From positions 18,255,128 to 18,319,127 of the forward strand of contig CM035156.1 of the NCBI GenBank assembly GCA_020205615.1: 64,000 nt of DNA, written 5' to 3'. Each line of letters starts with the position of its first letter. The first letter of the stretch is position 1. Shown piece after piece: positions 22,001 to 34,349 of this stretch. This stretch comes from Panax quinquefolius (lineage: Eukaryota > Streptophyta > Magnoliopsida > Apiales > Araliaceae). The translations under genes were made by a program, and so were the position numbers. Below the pieces are notes generated by a model. That model was not told the origin of the DNA. It saw only the letters and a list, made by a program, of their open reading frames with translations, and made no database searches.

Positions 22001-25000
22001 GAGGACTTATTTGGGTGTGAATATTATCAGATGACAATATTTGTATTTAAAATCACAGATTTTTTATGTTGTATTAATAAAGTTGTAGTTGTTTACGTAA
22101 GACCCTAAATTATTAATAAATGAAATTTATTTTCCTCTATTTATTATTTTGAAATAGTAAGGGTTGATTTGATTAATGTGGATAGTTATGGGTAAAATAC
22201 GCAAATATTTGAATAAGCAAGTGGTTATAAAATATTCATTGTTGTCGGAAATATTCGTTTGGTCGTGGAATATTCTTCACCGCCGGAGAATATTAAATAC
22301 GGCAGTGACCTTAATATTGGGCCCCATGCTTGAAAGCGAGTGGATGAAGAAAGCGACAAGTATAAGTTGTTTATAAATAATTGGCGTAGTTATTACAGAT
22401 TATCTTGTTGGAATACCCGAATTGGTTAAAACACACTAATCTGGCGTTGTTGAGCAGAAGGCTTTGCGGTATTGCACCAATTATTGATTATTACGTGAAA
22501 GCCACTACTCGATAATTATTACGATAATTCTTATTCGGTATTTTATTTTATTGATTCAATAATTCTTTGCATTGATATTTTATATTCTTTGTTGTTTTAA
22601 TAAATTATCATTACACAATATTTTCCATTATCAGACAATAATTCATATTATCTGAATAATATTATTAGATAAAATTATTAGCAATGTCTAGAAAGTTCTA
22701 TCTAAGGAGAGGTTTGGTCACCTAATTAATTGGTGTAGGTAAGAGAGATCCTTATTGGAAAGCCCCTCTTTCACAGGAGCGGCACGGTTGCAAGATCTTG
22801 TGATTCTGTAATATTATTTGTGAATAATTAATTATTGATTTATATGATGAGAAAAATATTGATTTTATGTGGATATAGATGGAGAAAATTTTTAATGTGA
22901 CAATTGTTGAAAATTAATATTTTATCTTTTTACGATAAAATAATTCATTTAAATATATTATTTTAATAATATATTAACGGTGATATTTTTATAATAAATG
23001 TGGGATATATGAATATATGAGGAGGAAGAGTATTTTTGTGGCATTAAATGTTTAACACATTTTGTGTGTTGGTGGACACAATTATTAATAGAAATTTGAT
23101 TATAGCACGTAAAATCGCCTTGGCTTTTGTGATTTGGTGGCCAATTTACATTTGGAATTTGGAAAAACTTTCTTCCGCAAAGTTATAGAGAATTGAATTT
23201 CCTATAAAAAGTCGCGAGATTCAAATTTTCTGATAAAATGGCTATTTATTATGAATTATTGAAGTTCCAAAGCTCCGAAATAATTAATTTTTGGAAGTTT
23301 AAAATATTTAAAATAAGAAAAACGTTTTTTGTTATGTGGGCAGCCCTAGCATGTGCAAGATAAGCTGAAATCAGTTGTTAAAATGTGTTTAGAGAATTTG
23401 TAATATATATAATATTATTATATTAAATTTTCTACTTTGGTTATTCAAGCATTTTCATATAAATAGGGTGCTTAGGTTAGAATTGAAAATCACACCGAAG
23501 CGATGTTTTCTCTCTATATTATCGGCGTATTCTTGTGAGTATTTTGAGTATATTTTGAGTATTGCTATATATGATTGCAAGTTCAAGTCATAGCCTATAT
23601 TAGGTGTTTTAATTTTAAATCTTGATCTTTTCGAGGTAAGGGATGTTATTTACTTCTCCGAATGATATTATTTCTTGATATCATTATCTTTGAAATATTG
23701 GTTGGAACTTTTTATCAAATTTGGAATTTTTTCATGTCAAGGTTACTATTCATGAGTTCTTATTCACGAGTCTTATTCACGAAGCGTGAAGATGTTTTTT
23801 GTAAAATTTCTATCTTTTGGTGTGAGATTCTTATTCACTTTATCAAGACTTTATTCACGATATCTACAAGACTATTCACGAATCTGACTATTTATTCATA
23901 GAAAAATGAAATTTCTTCTTTTTGTCCAAAATATCTATTATGGATACTAGTTTTGATTGTATCCATGTTTTGATCATTCTTGAATTTTACTCCTCACGAT
24001 TACTTATGAAGTATTTTTGAACTTGGATTGTTTAAAATACGAATCCTTAATAATTGTTCTTTTGTTTCTTTGGATTCGTTTCCTTTAAAATATTTTTCAT
24101 CATCCTCGGTCCTAAATGATGATATTCTTGAATATCTTTGGCTGAAGTGCAAAGATGAGCAGTGTTGAGATGAACATGACCGGGTGATTAATATCTTTGG
24201 CCCGTAGTGCAAAAGATGAGCAGTGTTTAGATGAACATGATTAATGATGAATATCTTTGGCACCTGTAGTGCAAAGATGAATATTTGATTCAGATATATA
24301 TTGATTGATGTTCTGAGGATAAAATATAGGCGATGAACTTTTAAATTCATATATAGAAGATAGTAGTTTTGTAAGACCCAAACTTTTATAAATAAAGATG
24401 AATTTTTTATAAATATTATTTTTGAATATTATGGAATAAATTTGATATAATGTTATAGTTGTGGGTAATATTTATAAATTTTTCAAAGTAAGCAAGTTGT
24501 TATAAAATATTCGTTTGGTGGGGGAATATTCTTTTTGTCGGGGAATATTAAATGACGACGGCTCAATCATTAATTGGACCCCTGGCGGAAGTATTGTAAG
24601 TAGTAGAAAGCGACAAAATTATTTTCTATAAAAATAATGGCGTGTGGTATTCTGCGTCAAGCTGTTGAACTACCCGGTAGTAAAAAAATCGATGTCTGGC
24701 GTAGTTGTATAGTAGCACGATATTGATTATTGATGCTTTACGTGAGAAGTCACTTTCAAATTTATGCTTCAATTATTACTTCTGATAATTCTTTGCATCA
24801 TATCTCTTATATTCTTGATTCAATTATTGTCACATTATCATCGTATAATATGTTATAGTATTAAATTATTAATTGAGGACGACAAGTTATAAATGATTAA
24901 TAATTGTTGAAAGATTAAATATGTGTTGATTAAAAATAAAATAATTTGTGGTAATATTTATTCGATCCTTGATGTATATAAAAGTACATTATGAGACGCT

Positions 25001-25059
25001 TGTGGTAAGTTTGATTATTTTATGGGGGCCCATATGTCATCATCTAAGAGTCCGCCCGT

Positions 25060-25345
25060 CGATAGTAATTACCTTTGTGAATAGTAATTACCTTCGTTAA
25101 TAGTATTTACCTTAATCGATAGTAATTACCTTTGTGAATAGTAATTACCTTTGTGAATAGTAATTACCTTTGTGAATAGTAATTACCTTCATCAATAGTA
25201 TTTACCTTCGTCGATAGTATTTACCTTCGTCGATAGTATTTACCTTCGTCGATAGTAATTACCTTTGTGAATATTAATTACCTTTGTGAATAGTAATTAC
25301 CTTCGTCAATAGTAATTACCTTCATCGATAGTAATTACCCCTCCA
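25060..25345 (+). repeat. Minisatellite in LTR C, unit about 19 bp (GTGAATAGTAATTACCTTT)
   Basis: About 14-15 tandem units alternate between 'tgtgaatagtaattacctt' and 'cgtcgatagtatttacctt' types. It lies upstream of the LTR leader. The GTGAATAGTAA core also appears in the arrays of the minus-strand LTRs. Confidence 0.85.
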
Positions 25346-25649
25346 TGAATAGTAGTTTTCCTTGATATTACGAGAGTTAAGCGCCTCTTGATTGTTCAAG
25401 GTTAATTACCCCTTCATGAATAGTAGTTGTCTCTTGATATTACCAAGAGTCGTTTTGACCCTTCGTTAAGACGAAAGAGCCACCCTCGTTTTCTATAAAT
25501 AGAAAGCTCATTCCTTCATTATTTCCTACGAATTCATTGAAACTACAGAGAGAAACTATAGAGAGAGAAAGAAGAAAAGTATTCGCTACTTCACTTTTCC
25601 AATATTAGGTTCTTTTTAAGGTAAGGGATATTATTTGTTGTACCGTAAA

Positions 25650-26110
25650 GGGTGTTATTCTTTCTTATTCATGAAGAGAACACATTATTCCATTCTTTAT
25701 TATTACATTGGAATAACTTTTGTATCTGTGGCATACCCTATACTTGGTGAAATCCTCTGTTATTCCATTCTTTATTATTACATTGGAATAACTTTGTATC
25801 TGTGACATACCCTATACACATAATCTGTATCGTGGTTTACCCTATACTTGGTGACATTCTTCTATTATTACATTGGAACATCACATGCGTGTGTTTTAGG
25901 ACACAGTTACGTCTTTATTATTACATTGGAACATCACATGCGTGTGTTTACTACTGGACTGGTTAAAATCTTTATCATTCTGTTGGAATATCTATCGTGT
26001 GTTTTACACCGGATGGTTCCATCTTTATTATTACATTGGAACATCGTGTAGGTGTGAATTTCACGACTGGTTCCGATTATTATTATTACATTGGAATAAC
26101 TTATCTATCA
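25650..26110 (+). repeat. Tandem repeats with TTATTATTACATTGGAA core in LTR C
   Basis: About six units of 60-80 bases, each with a 'ttattattacattggaa' core followed by AACTTTTGTATCTGTG or CATCACATGCGTGTG variants. They lie just downstream of the donor-like AGGTAAGGGA, in the R-like part of the LTR. The open frames across it are chance products of the repeat. Confidence 0.75.
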
Positions 26111-28523
26111 CAATCTGCATGCGTGGTGATTTCCTTTGTTATTAGTTCTTTATTATACCTAGTTGGTTAAAACTTTGACTTCTATACTCCATGAAATTAG
26201 TAGAATATTCTTGATATTTGCGTTTCATCCGATATCTTTCATGGAAATATTCTTACGATCATTCTTGAATTTTACTCTACAAATCGAGTATCATGTTGAC
26301 AATTTGGACGTTATTAGTTCTGAATAAATTAATCCAGTGAACTTGTTTTAGTGAATTATTATGTCATTGTCATCATCCTCGTGTTATATTATGTTATCTT
26401 TGGCTTACGTGCATAGATGAACTTAGTATGATTATGACGAGAGATCATTCGGTATAATCGTGGCTTGATATAAATGATGTGACAAAAAGTCCTCGATTAT
26501 TTTGTAATGCGTTGATGAATAGTTTTTGGTATGATTATGACTAGGGTGATTCGGTATAGTCATGACCATTGATAATTTGATGAAAATCCTTGGCCGTAGT
26601 AATGCGAGGATGATTAAATATTGTGGTTTATCATTAAACCGAGTCTTAGTGATAAAATTGATGAAAACCTTTTAAAACCTAAAAGATAGTAGACTTTATT
26701 TTCTACTTAACTCTTTTAATGGATTGCATATTCAGCTATGATTAAAGCCCGGTTGTCTATTGTATTTTATCGGTTTAACATTGTTGAAGACTATTGATAA
26801 TTTATTACGCTTTATCTTAGTTATAATATTTTTCTTTGGGCTAGTTGAGCTCACCCTTTCTTTCCTTTATTCTCTTCAGAAATGAGAATATAAATTTGGG
26901 ACGAGTGGGGGAGCGGAATAATGGTCCGAGAGGATAGCATTAGTAGTCCTCACTATTACGTGAAGTAGTGTGATAATAATTGTAATGAGGACTCCTTTTG
27001 AGTTTGTATAATATCTAGTATACAATATTTGTATTCAAACTCACGATTTATGTCAGTATTATACCACCTACGATTATATTAGTAAGTTGTATTTAAATTA
27101 CATATGCCATGTAAGTGGCGACCCAAGATGGGTGACGTATACCTAATTTTGGGGTGGTCACGGTTTGCATTCTCTCTTAACTCTTACAATGAATTATTAT
27201 TTCATTGCGAAGATTGATTTAAAAGCTGGTTTGTCTATTGTATTCTATTAGATTTTTTACATTTGGAGACTAACGATAATTTGTTGTATATTATCTTAGT
27301 CATAATGTTCTTTCTTGGGCTAGTTGAGCTCACCCTTTTCTTGTTGTTCCATTTTTCTTCTCGTAAAGCGAGAATGTAGCGAAGTCTTAGTGGGGTATGG
27401 AATGAAGGTTACAGAGAGAGTTATTTAGTAGTCCTCATAATTTTTGTAAAATAATGTATAAATAATTGTGATGAGAATTTATTTGGGTATGTATATTGTA
27501 CAGAAGACAATAATTGTATTTAAACTCACATTATATATGTTGTCGTATTTTTTACCGACAAATGTATTAATAAAGTTGTAGTTATTTACATGCACCATGT
27601 ATTTGGCGACTTCGAGAATGGGTTGGATGGAATGGACCTATTTTGGGGGCGTCACATTTTCATACCATGTTATTGATTTGACTCAAAATGGGTGATGTAT
27701 ACCTATTTTGGGGACGTCCACATAAATCACGTACTTTATAGTGATATATAGTTGTATAAAATATATAAGTTCTTCAAGTTTTTATCATCATTTTTTATAT
27801 GTTACATTACTAAACTAAAATTTATTAAAAAATATAAATAAAAAATATTTTTTATTTGAAAAATAACTGCTATTTTAAAATATCGTAAACAAGTATATAT
27901 TATTTTTATTTACAAATTTTGATACTTAAGGCGAGGTAATATTCAAATATTTGAATGGAAATCGATATATATTGCAAATGTTTATATTACTTTTTAATTG
28001 CTGAATTACGTAAATAAGTATTGATGACAACTTTTATAGGTAGGAATGAAAACAATAATTCCAAATAAGCGTATGCATATGCATAAAGTATATATATATT
28101 TCGATGAAAAGTGAGCTTAATTTTTTGTATGCGTCTATAGTTTCTAAAGTTTTATTGGTTTAGAGTATCCAAATGTATTATAAAATGAGTAGAATAATAT
28201 GAGCGCTTTCAACATATATAAAATCTCATGCCACAATAATATAATGAGTTTACTCTAGTTTCATGAAAAAAGAGGAGATGTTGTACATACATGGACTAAT
28301 TAACAATTAATATAAGTTGCAAGATATATTAGAAGTATACAAAAGTCTATCACGGTCTTGATAAAAAATTTATAAAAGTCTATTACTTATTTCAGAGAGT
28401 CTATAAAAGTCATTTTAAAAAAGTCTTTAAAGTTTTTGAAAGTTATTAAAATCTCACAAATTCTACAAAAGTATGTCACTTAAAAAAAGTCTTTAAAAAT
28501 CTTAATTAAATACACCTTCCTTA

Positions 28524-30369
28524 ATTACTATCTATCTCATATATACATATATATTTAGCGGAAAAAATTTCACTATACATAATAGAATTCTTTTTTTACT
28601 CTGCTTTACGAGTTTTGAGCAGAAAAAAAAAGAATAGAAAACTTAAATTGAACGAGAAAAGAAAAGAATAGAAAACTTGAAGTTTTCCTTTGTGTTGTTT
28701 ACGAGTTTTTAATAGAAAAGAATAGAAAATTTAAAATTGAGGGCGTGAGTTGTAATTTAAAATTTATTATATTAAAAGTTGAGGATAATATGAGAATTAT
28801 AAAATATTACTTATTAAATATCTTTTAAAGTCCAAATCGAAGTCGATTTTGAATGAAAAACTTTCATGAGGAAAAGTGACAAAGTTTTCTATTCATTTCT
28901 TTTCTTTTTAGTTTATTAAAAACTCGAGAAACATAAAATTGGAAAGAAAATTTAATTTTTTTATCTATTTCTTTTTTTTTTTGTCTATTTTAAACCTCAG
29001 AAACAAAGCGTTAAAAAATTAGAAAAGGGTCGTCTTAAATTTTCAAATTTTTTTATTATCTAATTGTTTAGAACAAATAAATTAATTTAGACTTTTTATA
29101 GATTTTCATTTCGAAACTAAAAGTAATAAAATTTCAAATTCTAATCCAACCAATTGAAGTCGAGGAAAAAATAATAATCATAACTAGCTAGTAGTGTGAG
29201 CGATTAATACTCTCATATAGTAGTAGTAGTAGTGTGTATACATATCTCTCATATAAGCAAGTGATTAATATAAAATTAATTTTAATTAATTAATTAATTA
29301 ATACAGTGTACACACAATTACACAAAAATATAAATACAGCAGTAGTACTAAATATTTGTATATGCGTCAGTCAGCATGTGCCAACTGAAATTACTTGTTT
29401 CGAGGCGATAACGTGTTAGTCTCTTATTGGAAGCCTCGAAGCCCTGAACAACTGTGCCTGCCGATACCTTCCCCTCTGGACACTTATCAGAAACCATCAA
29501 ATAATTCACAGCCTCTTTTTAACCATGTTTATGTTTAATTTTAACCAGGGTTAGGTTTTGGATTAAACTCACCGGCAAAAGCGGGGGTCTTCCGGCATTG
29601 GGTCCCCTTGTCTTCTAACAACCCCGCAACAACCTGTGGAACTCAACCTATTACACTCCCACTAAACTTCATCTTTATTTCCTCTAATTATTACCCATTT
29701 TACCTACTTATCATGTTTTTCTAGTTTTTGTATACTCATCTAAGCATGTAAAATGAACAATTAGTTCGAGTTCAACTGATTTGACTTGAAATATAAATAA
29801 TTTAAATATAAATAAATTTTAAAGTTTAGTAAATTATTCAAATTTTTTAAATTATAATTTTTATTGATATTTAGATTATATTAGATTCAAAAAATTCAAA
29901 CTATACTGAGTTGAACTTAGGTAGATAAAAAATTTTAATCAATTTTATTTTATATTCGATAAATTTTATAAATCAAATTTAAATAACTCAATATTAAATT
30001 TGGTGAGTTCATTTACACCTTTATAATCATCATTCATCCATCCATATATTATCCAAAAAATTGATAAGGTTTGGTATCCATAAAATGGGATGGGATGGGA
30101 TGGGATGAAATGAAATGGGGTAAGAGATAAATTATTATTACTATAAAATACAATCACCAGATGTGTATTTTTATACAACAATTAAAATAATATTTAAGGT
30201 CTAATCTTCACAGTAATTATAAAATACTTTGACAAATTTAAGAAGTTGGTCCGTGGTAGAGAACATGATAACTGATAAGTACTTTAATTCCATATTAGTT
30301 AATATTTCTGTTTTTGATGCAATTACTTAATAAAAATTGTTAAATTCACAATATAAAATATTATTTTCT
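28524..30369. other. Intergenic DNA between the two TE nests
   Basis: AT-rich, with a (TAG)n run near 29217-29235 and TTAATTAA repeats near 29280-29304. The stretch 29380-29660 is richer in GC and not repetitive within the window, but I recognise no gene or RNA in it. GGGAT repeats occur near 30088-30110. Confidence 0.45.
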
Positions 30370-32973
30370 TGTGGCGACTCTCAAAATAGGTATATATTAC
30401 CCATTACGAGTTGTCAATACGTAGATGCGAAACAATACTACAACTTTATTATTACAACAAAAGCTGTGAATTTGAATACAAATATTATCTTCAGAGCAAT
30501 ATCTATACTCGAATAAATCCTCATCACATTTATTGATACATTATTTTACAAAATGGTGAGGACTACTTAAACAACTCTCTCTAGAACCTTCATTCCATAT
30601 CTCCAGGCTCGTCTTTCATTTATATTCTCGCATCACGAGAAGAAAAATGGAACAAAAAGGAAAGGGTGAGCTCATTAGCCGGTAAAGAATATTATGACTA
30701 AGATAATATACAACAAATTATCGTTAGTCTTCAACGAGGAAAAATCTAATAGAATACAATAAATGACAAGTTTTAAATCAATATTAGCGGTGAAATAATA
30801 ATTCATTAGAAGAGTTAAGTAGAGAATGCAAACTACTATCTTACATGTATGAATTTAATCATCGTCTATCTTTTATCCTGTAACATCAATCGATATATAT
30901 CTGGAATCAAATATTCATCTTTGCTGCCTACTGGCCAAAAGATATTCATCGATTGGTCGTGTTCATCTAAACACATTCATCTTTGCACTTTACAGAAAAA
31001 GATATTCATCGAAATCATTCATCTGCTTTCTGGTAGAAGATATTCAATAATATCATCATTTTAAGGGCGAGGATGATGAAAAATATTTTTAAAAAAGCGA
31101 ATCCGGTGAAACAAAATGACAAGGATTAAGGATTAAGGATTAAGGATTAGTACTTTTGTTTTATCCATGTCTAACAATACCTCAAAAATAATCATAGTGG
31201 TGTAAAATTCAAGAATGATCAAAACATGGATCTGATCAAAGTTTAGTATCCGAGAATAGATATTTTGGACGAAAAAAAAATTTTCATTATTCGAGGGAAT
31301 AGTGTCGTGATTCGTGAATAAGATCAGTATCGTGGATAGTCTTGAGTATCGTGAATAGTAACTCCCAAACACTAAAAGTTCTAAATTTGATTAAAAGTTC
31401 GGATCAATACTTCTAAGATAATGATATTAGAATAAATAATATCATTAAAAAAATAATATCACTTACCTCGAAGATGAGTACTTTAAATTTGAAACACCAA
31501 ATATATATGACTTGACTTGCACAAAGTATAGCAATACTCAAGATATACTCAAAATACTCACAAGAATAAACTCGATAATATAGAGAGAGAAAACTTGATT
31601 TTCGGTATAATTTTCAATTCTAACCAAGACTTTATTTATAGGAAAATCTTTAGAACAAAAAGAGAAAATTTAATATAATATTAATATATAAATTAAATTT
31701 TCTACACGCCAACCTTCCAAGAACTGATTTCAAACTCATTCAACACACATATGTAACACACCATAATGAAAAAAACGTTTTTTTGTTATTTAAAATATTT
31801 TAAACTTCCAAAATCAATTATTTGAACTTTGAACTTGATAATTCACAATAAATAGCCCTTTATAGGAAAATTGAAACTCATGAATTTTTATAGGAAATTT
31901 AATTCTCTACAATTTTCTGAGAAGAAAATTTTTCCAAATTCCAAACATAAATTGACCAAGAAATCCACAAGCAGACGATTTTCTGTTTATAATCAAATTT
32001 CGGTCGAGAAATGGGATCCGCAAACACATAAAACATGCTTTAAATATTTTTTGGTAACAAAAAATACTCCTCCTCCACATATACTCATATATCCCACATT
32101 CATCGTAAAAATATCATCATTATTATATTATTAAAATATAATAATATATTTAAATAATTATTTTTATCAAAAAGATAAAATTTCAATTTTCAACAATTGT
32201 CACATTAAAATTTTCTCCATCTATATCCACATAAAATCAATATTTTCCTCATCATATGAATCAATAATTAATTATTCACAAATAATATTACAGAATCCTG
32301 ATATTGACAACTAGGCGGTTCCCAAGGAAGAGGGGCTTTCCAATAGAATTTTTCCTTCTTTGGCGCAATTAGGTGACTAAACCTCTCTCCTTAGGCAGAA
32401 CTTTCTAGACATTGCCAATAATGTTATCTAATAATATTATTCAGATAATATGAATTATTGCTTCGATAATGAAAATCTGTGTGTAATGACAATTATTGAA
32501 ACAACAACAATATAAAATATCAACGCAACAATTATTAAATCGATAAAATCTTTGAGCGGTAATTCTGTAACCATTATTGAGTAGTAGTGCCTTCTTACGT
32601 AAGAATCAATAATTGGTGCAATACTGGTGTATTTATTGTGTTTTTAACCAGAGTATTTTTAACGGTAATCTTGGTAATAACTAACGTCGTTATTTTTAAA
32701 CAACTTATATTTGTCGTTTTCTTCATCCAATCGTTCCAAGTTATAGGGCCCCACAAAAAGGCGCGCGCCATCGCACGAATATTCCCCGACAACAAGAATA
32801 TTTCACGACCAAACGAATATTCTCCGACAACAATGAATATTTTATAACCACTTGCTTATTTTGAAATATTTTGTATTTTACCCATAACTATCCACATTAA
32901 TCAAATCAACCCTTACTATTTCAAAATAATAAATAGAAAATTAAATTTCATTAATAATAAGTTGGGGTCTTCA
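30370..32973 (-). mobile_element. Outer Ty3 element, 3' LTR
   Basis: On the minus strand it begins next to the polypurine tract at 32974-32986 and ends TCGCCACA at 30370. It shares private variants with the LTR at 46829-49452 (for example ACAACAACAATATAAAATAT and CTTCGATAATGAAAA) and not with the inner pair, so these two are the LTRs of one element. A possible target duplication is TTTCT (30365-30369) against ATTCT (49454-49458), four of five matching. Confidence 0.85.
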
Positions 32974-34349
32974 ACCTTCCTCCTTATGAAATTTCGTCCT
33001 CGAAATTGGCGACGACGATACACAGTGTTTGAAAAGGTGAGGATACCTCGCTTTCATTTTCGTTTCAATTCTGTGTCATTTCTCTATAGCATGATTCCTC
33101 CACAAAACTTTAACTTGTGGTATGACCTTTCTTGGCGTGGGACATGCTCCCTTCTATCCAAGATCTTGGCGGTACCTCCTCATACGTTAAGTCTTGACTA
33201 TCTCGTCGGTTCTAACTCTATAGCGTGGTTCGGGTCTTTCACATATTTCTGAAATGCGAGATATATGAAACACATTATGAACACGAGACATACTCGGAGA
33301 ATGTAGCGAGTCTATAGGCTACATTTCTTACTCGGTCGAGAATTTGAAATGGACCGATAAATCATGGATTGAGCTTTCCTCTATTCCCCAAATCTTGTAA
33401 CTCCCTTGGTGGAGCAACTCGCAACAATCATGATCCCCTATACTAAATTCCACGTCCTTTCGATGAAGATCCGCATAACTCTTTTGTCGATCTTGTCTTG
33501 GCTTTTTGTATCGTTGTCGAATCATTTGGATCTTTTTTGTAGTCATATACGTACCAACTCGGGTCCCAACAATGTTGCTTCACCCACCTCGTCCCAACAT
33601 CTTTGGAAGCGATATTTTCGCCCATATAATGCTTGAATGGAGCCACACCTATACTTGCACGATAAGCTGTTGTTGTAGGAGAATTCACTGATGGTAAATA
33701 CTTATCCCAAAGCGCCCTTGAAGTCAGGACGAGTCTTAATAGATCTTCAAGAGTTTGAATAGTCTCTACGATTGTCCGTCTGGTTTGAGGATGGTATGCC
33801 GAGCCGAATAAGTAAATGCGTGCCCATAGCTTTTTGCAAGCTAACCCAAAATCTTGAAGTGAATCTTGGGTCGTGATCTAAAACTATGGATCTTGGCGTG
33901 CCATGCAACCTCACAATCTCATTTACATATATACTAGCAAGGCGTTCGAGGAATAAGTCTCCGTATCGACAAGAAATGAAAGCGGACTTGGTTAATCTAT
34001 CAACAATAACCCAAATAGCATTGATGCCTTGAGAAATCGTAGGAAGACCCGTATGTGAAATCCATGGTAATGTGTTCCCACTTCCATTTCGGAATCTCGA
34101 GTGGTTTGCAACGGACCCTTAGGTACTAGATGCTCCACCTTTACACGTTGACAAGTTAAACACGTTGAGATAAACTTTGCAATCTCTCTCTTCGTATTGT
34201 TCCACCAAAATGTATGTCGAAGATCACGATACATTTTGGTACTTCGAGATGGATTGCAAATGGTGTATTGTGTGCCTCCATCATAATCTTGTACTTCAAA
34301 TCGAGTCGTTAGGGACCACAAAGTGCAGGTGGACTCGAAGTATTCCTTC
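32974..34349 (-). pseudogene. Outer Ty3 element: integrase to polypurine tract
   Basis: On the minus strand, polypurine tract at 32974-32986, integrase C-terminal region upstream of it, then the core and zinc finger (CLTCQRVK near 34150-34170, KREIAKFIST near 34175-34205). The reading frame is broken many times. The sequence stops at 34349 inside the region just before the zinc finger, where the truncated end of the inner LTR begins. The expected upstream pol (RNase H and most of RT) is absent: the host element resumes only at 44564, in RT. Nearly the same sequence exists as the intact order in the inner copy (37077-38445). Confidence 0.85.

Larger units (their letters stand above)
24370..27160 (+). 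mobile_element. Solo LTR C, diverged subfamily
   Basis: Begins TGTAAGACCC at 24370 and ends near GGGGTGGTCA at 27160. It keeps the family ends, the TATA-type leader, the AGGTAAGGGA donor-like word near 25618, the GGGCTAGTTGAGCTCACC phrase near 26837 and the tail. The middle is very different, with two long tandem arrays (25060-25345 and 25650-26110). GTTT flanks both sides (24366-24369 and 27163-27166), consistent with a target duplication in LTR B. It is the innermost insertion, so the last to arrive in this nest. Confidence 0.8.
22097..27656 (+). mobile_element. Solo LTR B, interrupted (22097-24369 plus 27163-27656)
   Basis: Begins GTAAGACCC (first T lost) inside LTR A. It is cut at 'gatagtagttt' by LTR C and continues at 27163 with GTTTGCATTCTCT, which is exactly the uninterrupted family order. 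It ends GGGGGCGTCACA at 27656. The flanking 5-mers TTTAC (22092-22096) and TTTTC (27657-27661) match at four of five positions, consistent with an aged target duplication in LTR A. Confidence 0.8.
19577..27722 (+). mobile_element. Solo LTR A, interrupted (19577-22096 plus 27662-27722)
   Basis: Starts TGTAAGACCCC at 19577 and runs through all family landmarks to 'gttgtagttgtttac' at 22096, where LTR B begins. The missing tail (ATACCATG ... TACCTATTTTGGGGACG) resumes at 27662 and ends near 27722. It has no gag-pol and no partner LTR, so it is a solo LTR of about 2.6 kb. I could not find a convincing 5-bp target duplication (TAGGA on the left, TAAAT on the right). Confidence 0.8.
19016..28520. 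mobile_element. Harbinger-like DNA element split by nested LTRs (arms 19016-19576 and 27723-28520)
   Basis: The left end reads GGGGTGTATTTAATTAAG and continues ATTTTTAAAGATTTT. The right end, read in reverse, gives GGAAGGTGTATTTAATTAAG and continues ATTTTTAAAGACTTT. TTA flanks both ends (19013-19015 and 28521-28523), as expected for PIF/Harbinger or Tourist-type elements. The arms total about 1.36 kb and carry AAAGT/ACTTT-rich sub-terminal repeats. No transposase is seen. The interior 19577-27722 is filled by three nested solo LTRs, so this is the oldest layer. Confidence 0.75.

Noticed and set aside
23662..24350. Open frames in LTR B as small proteins
   Set aside because: They translate the GTGAATA-type and ATCTTTGG repeats of the LTR and recur as similar nonsense in other copies.
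25060..25345. Regularly spaced repeats that could suggest a CRISPR array
   Set aside because: Units are contiguous with no unique spacers, vary in sequence and lie inside a plant LTR. It is a minisatellite.
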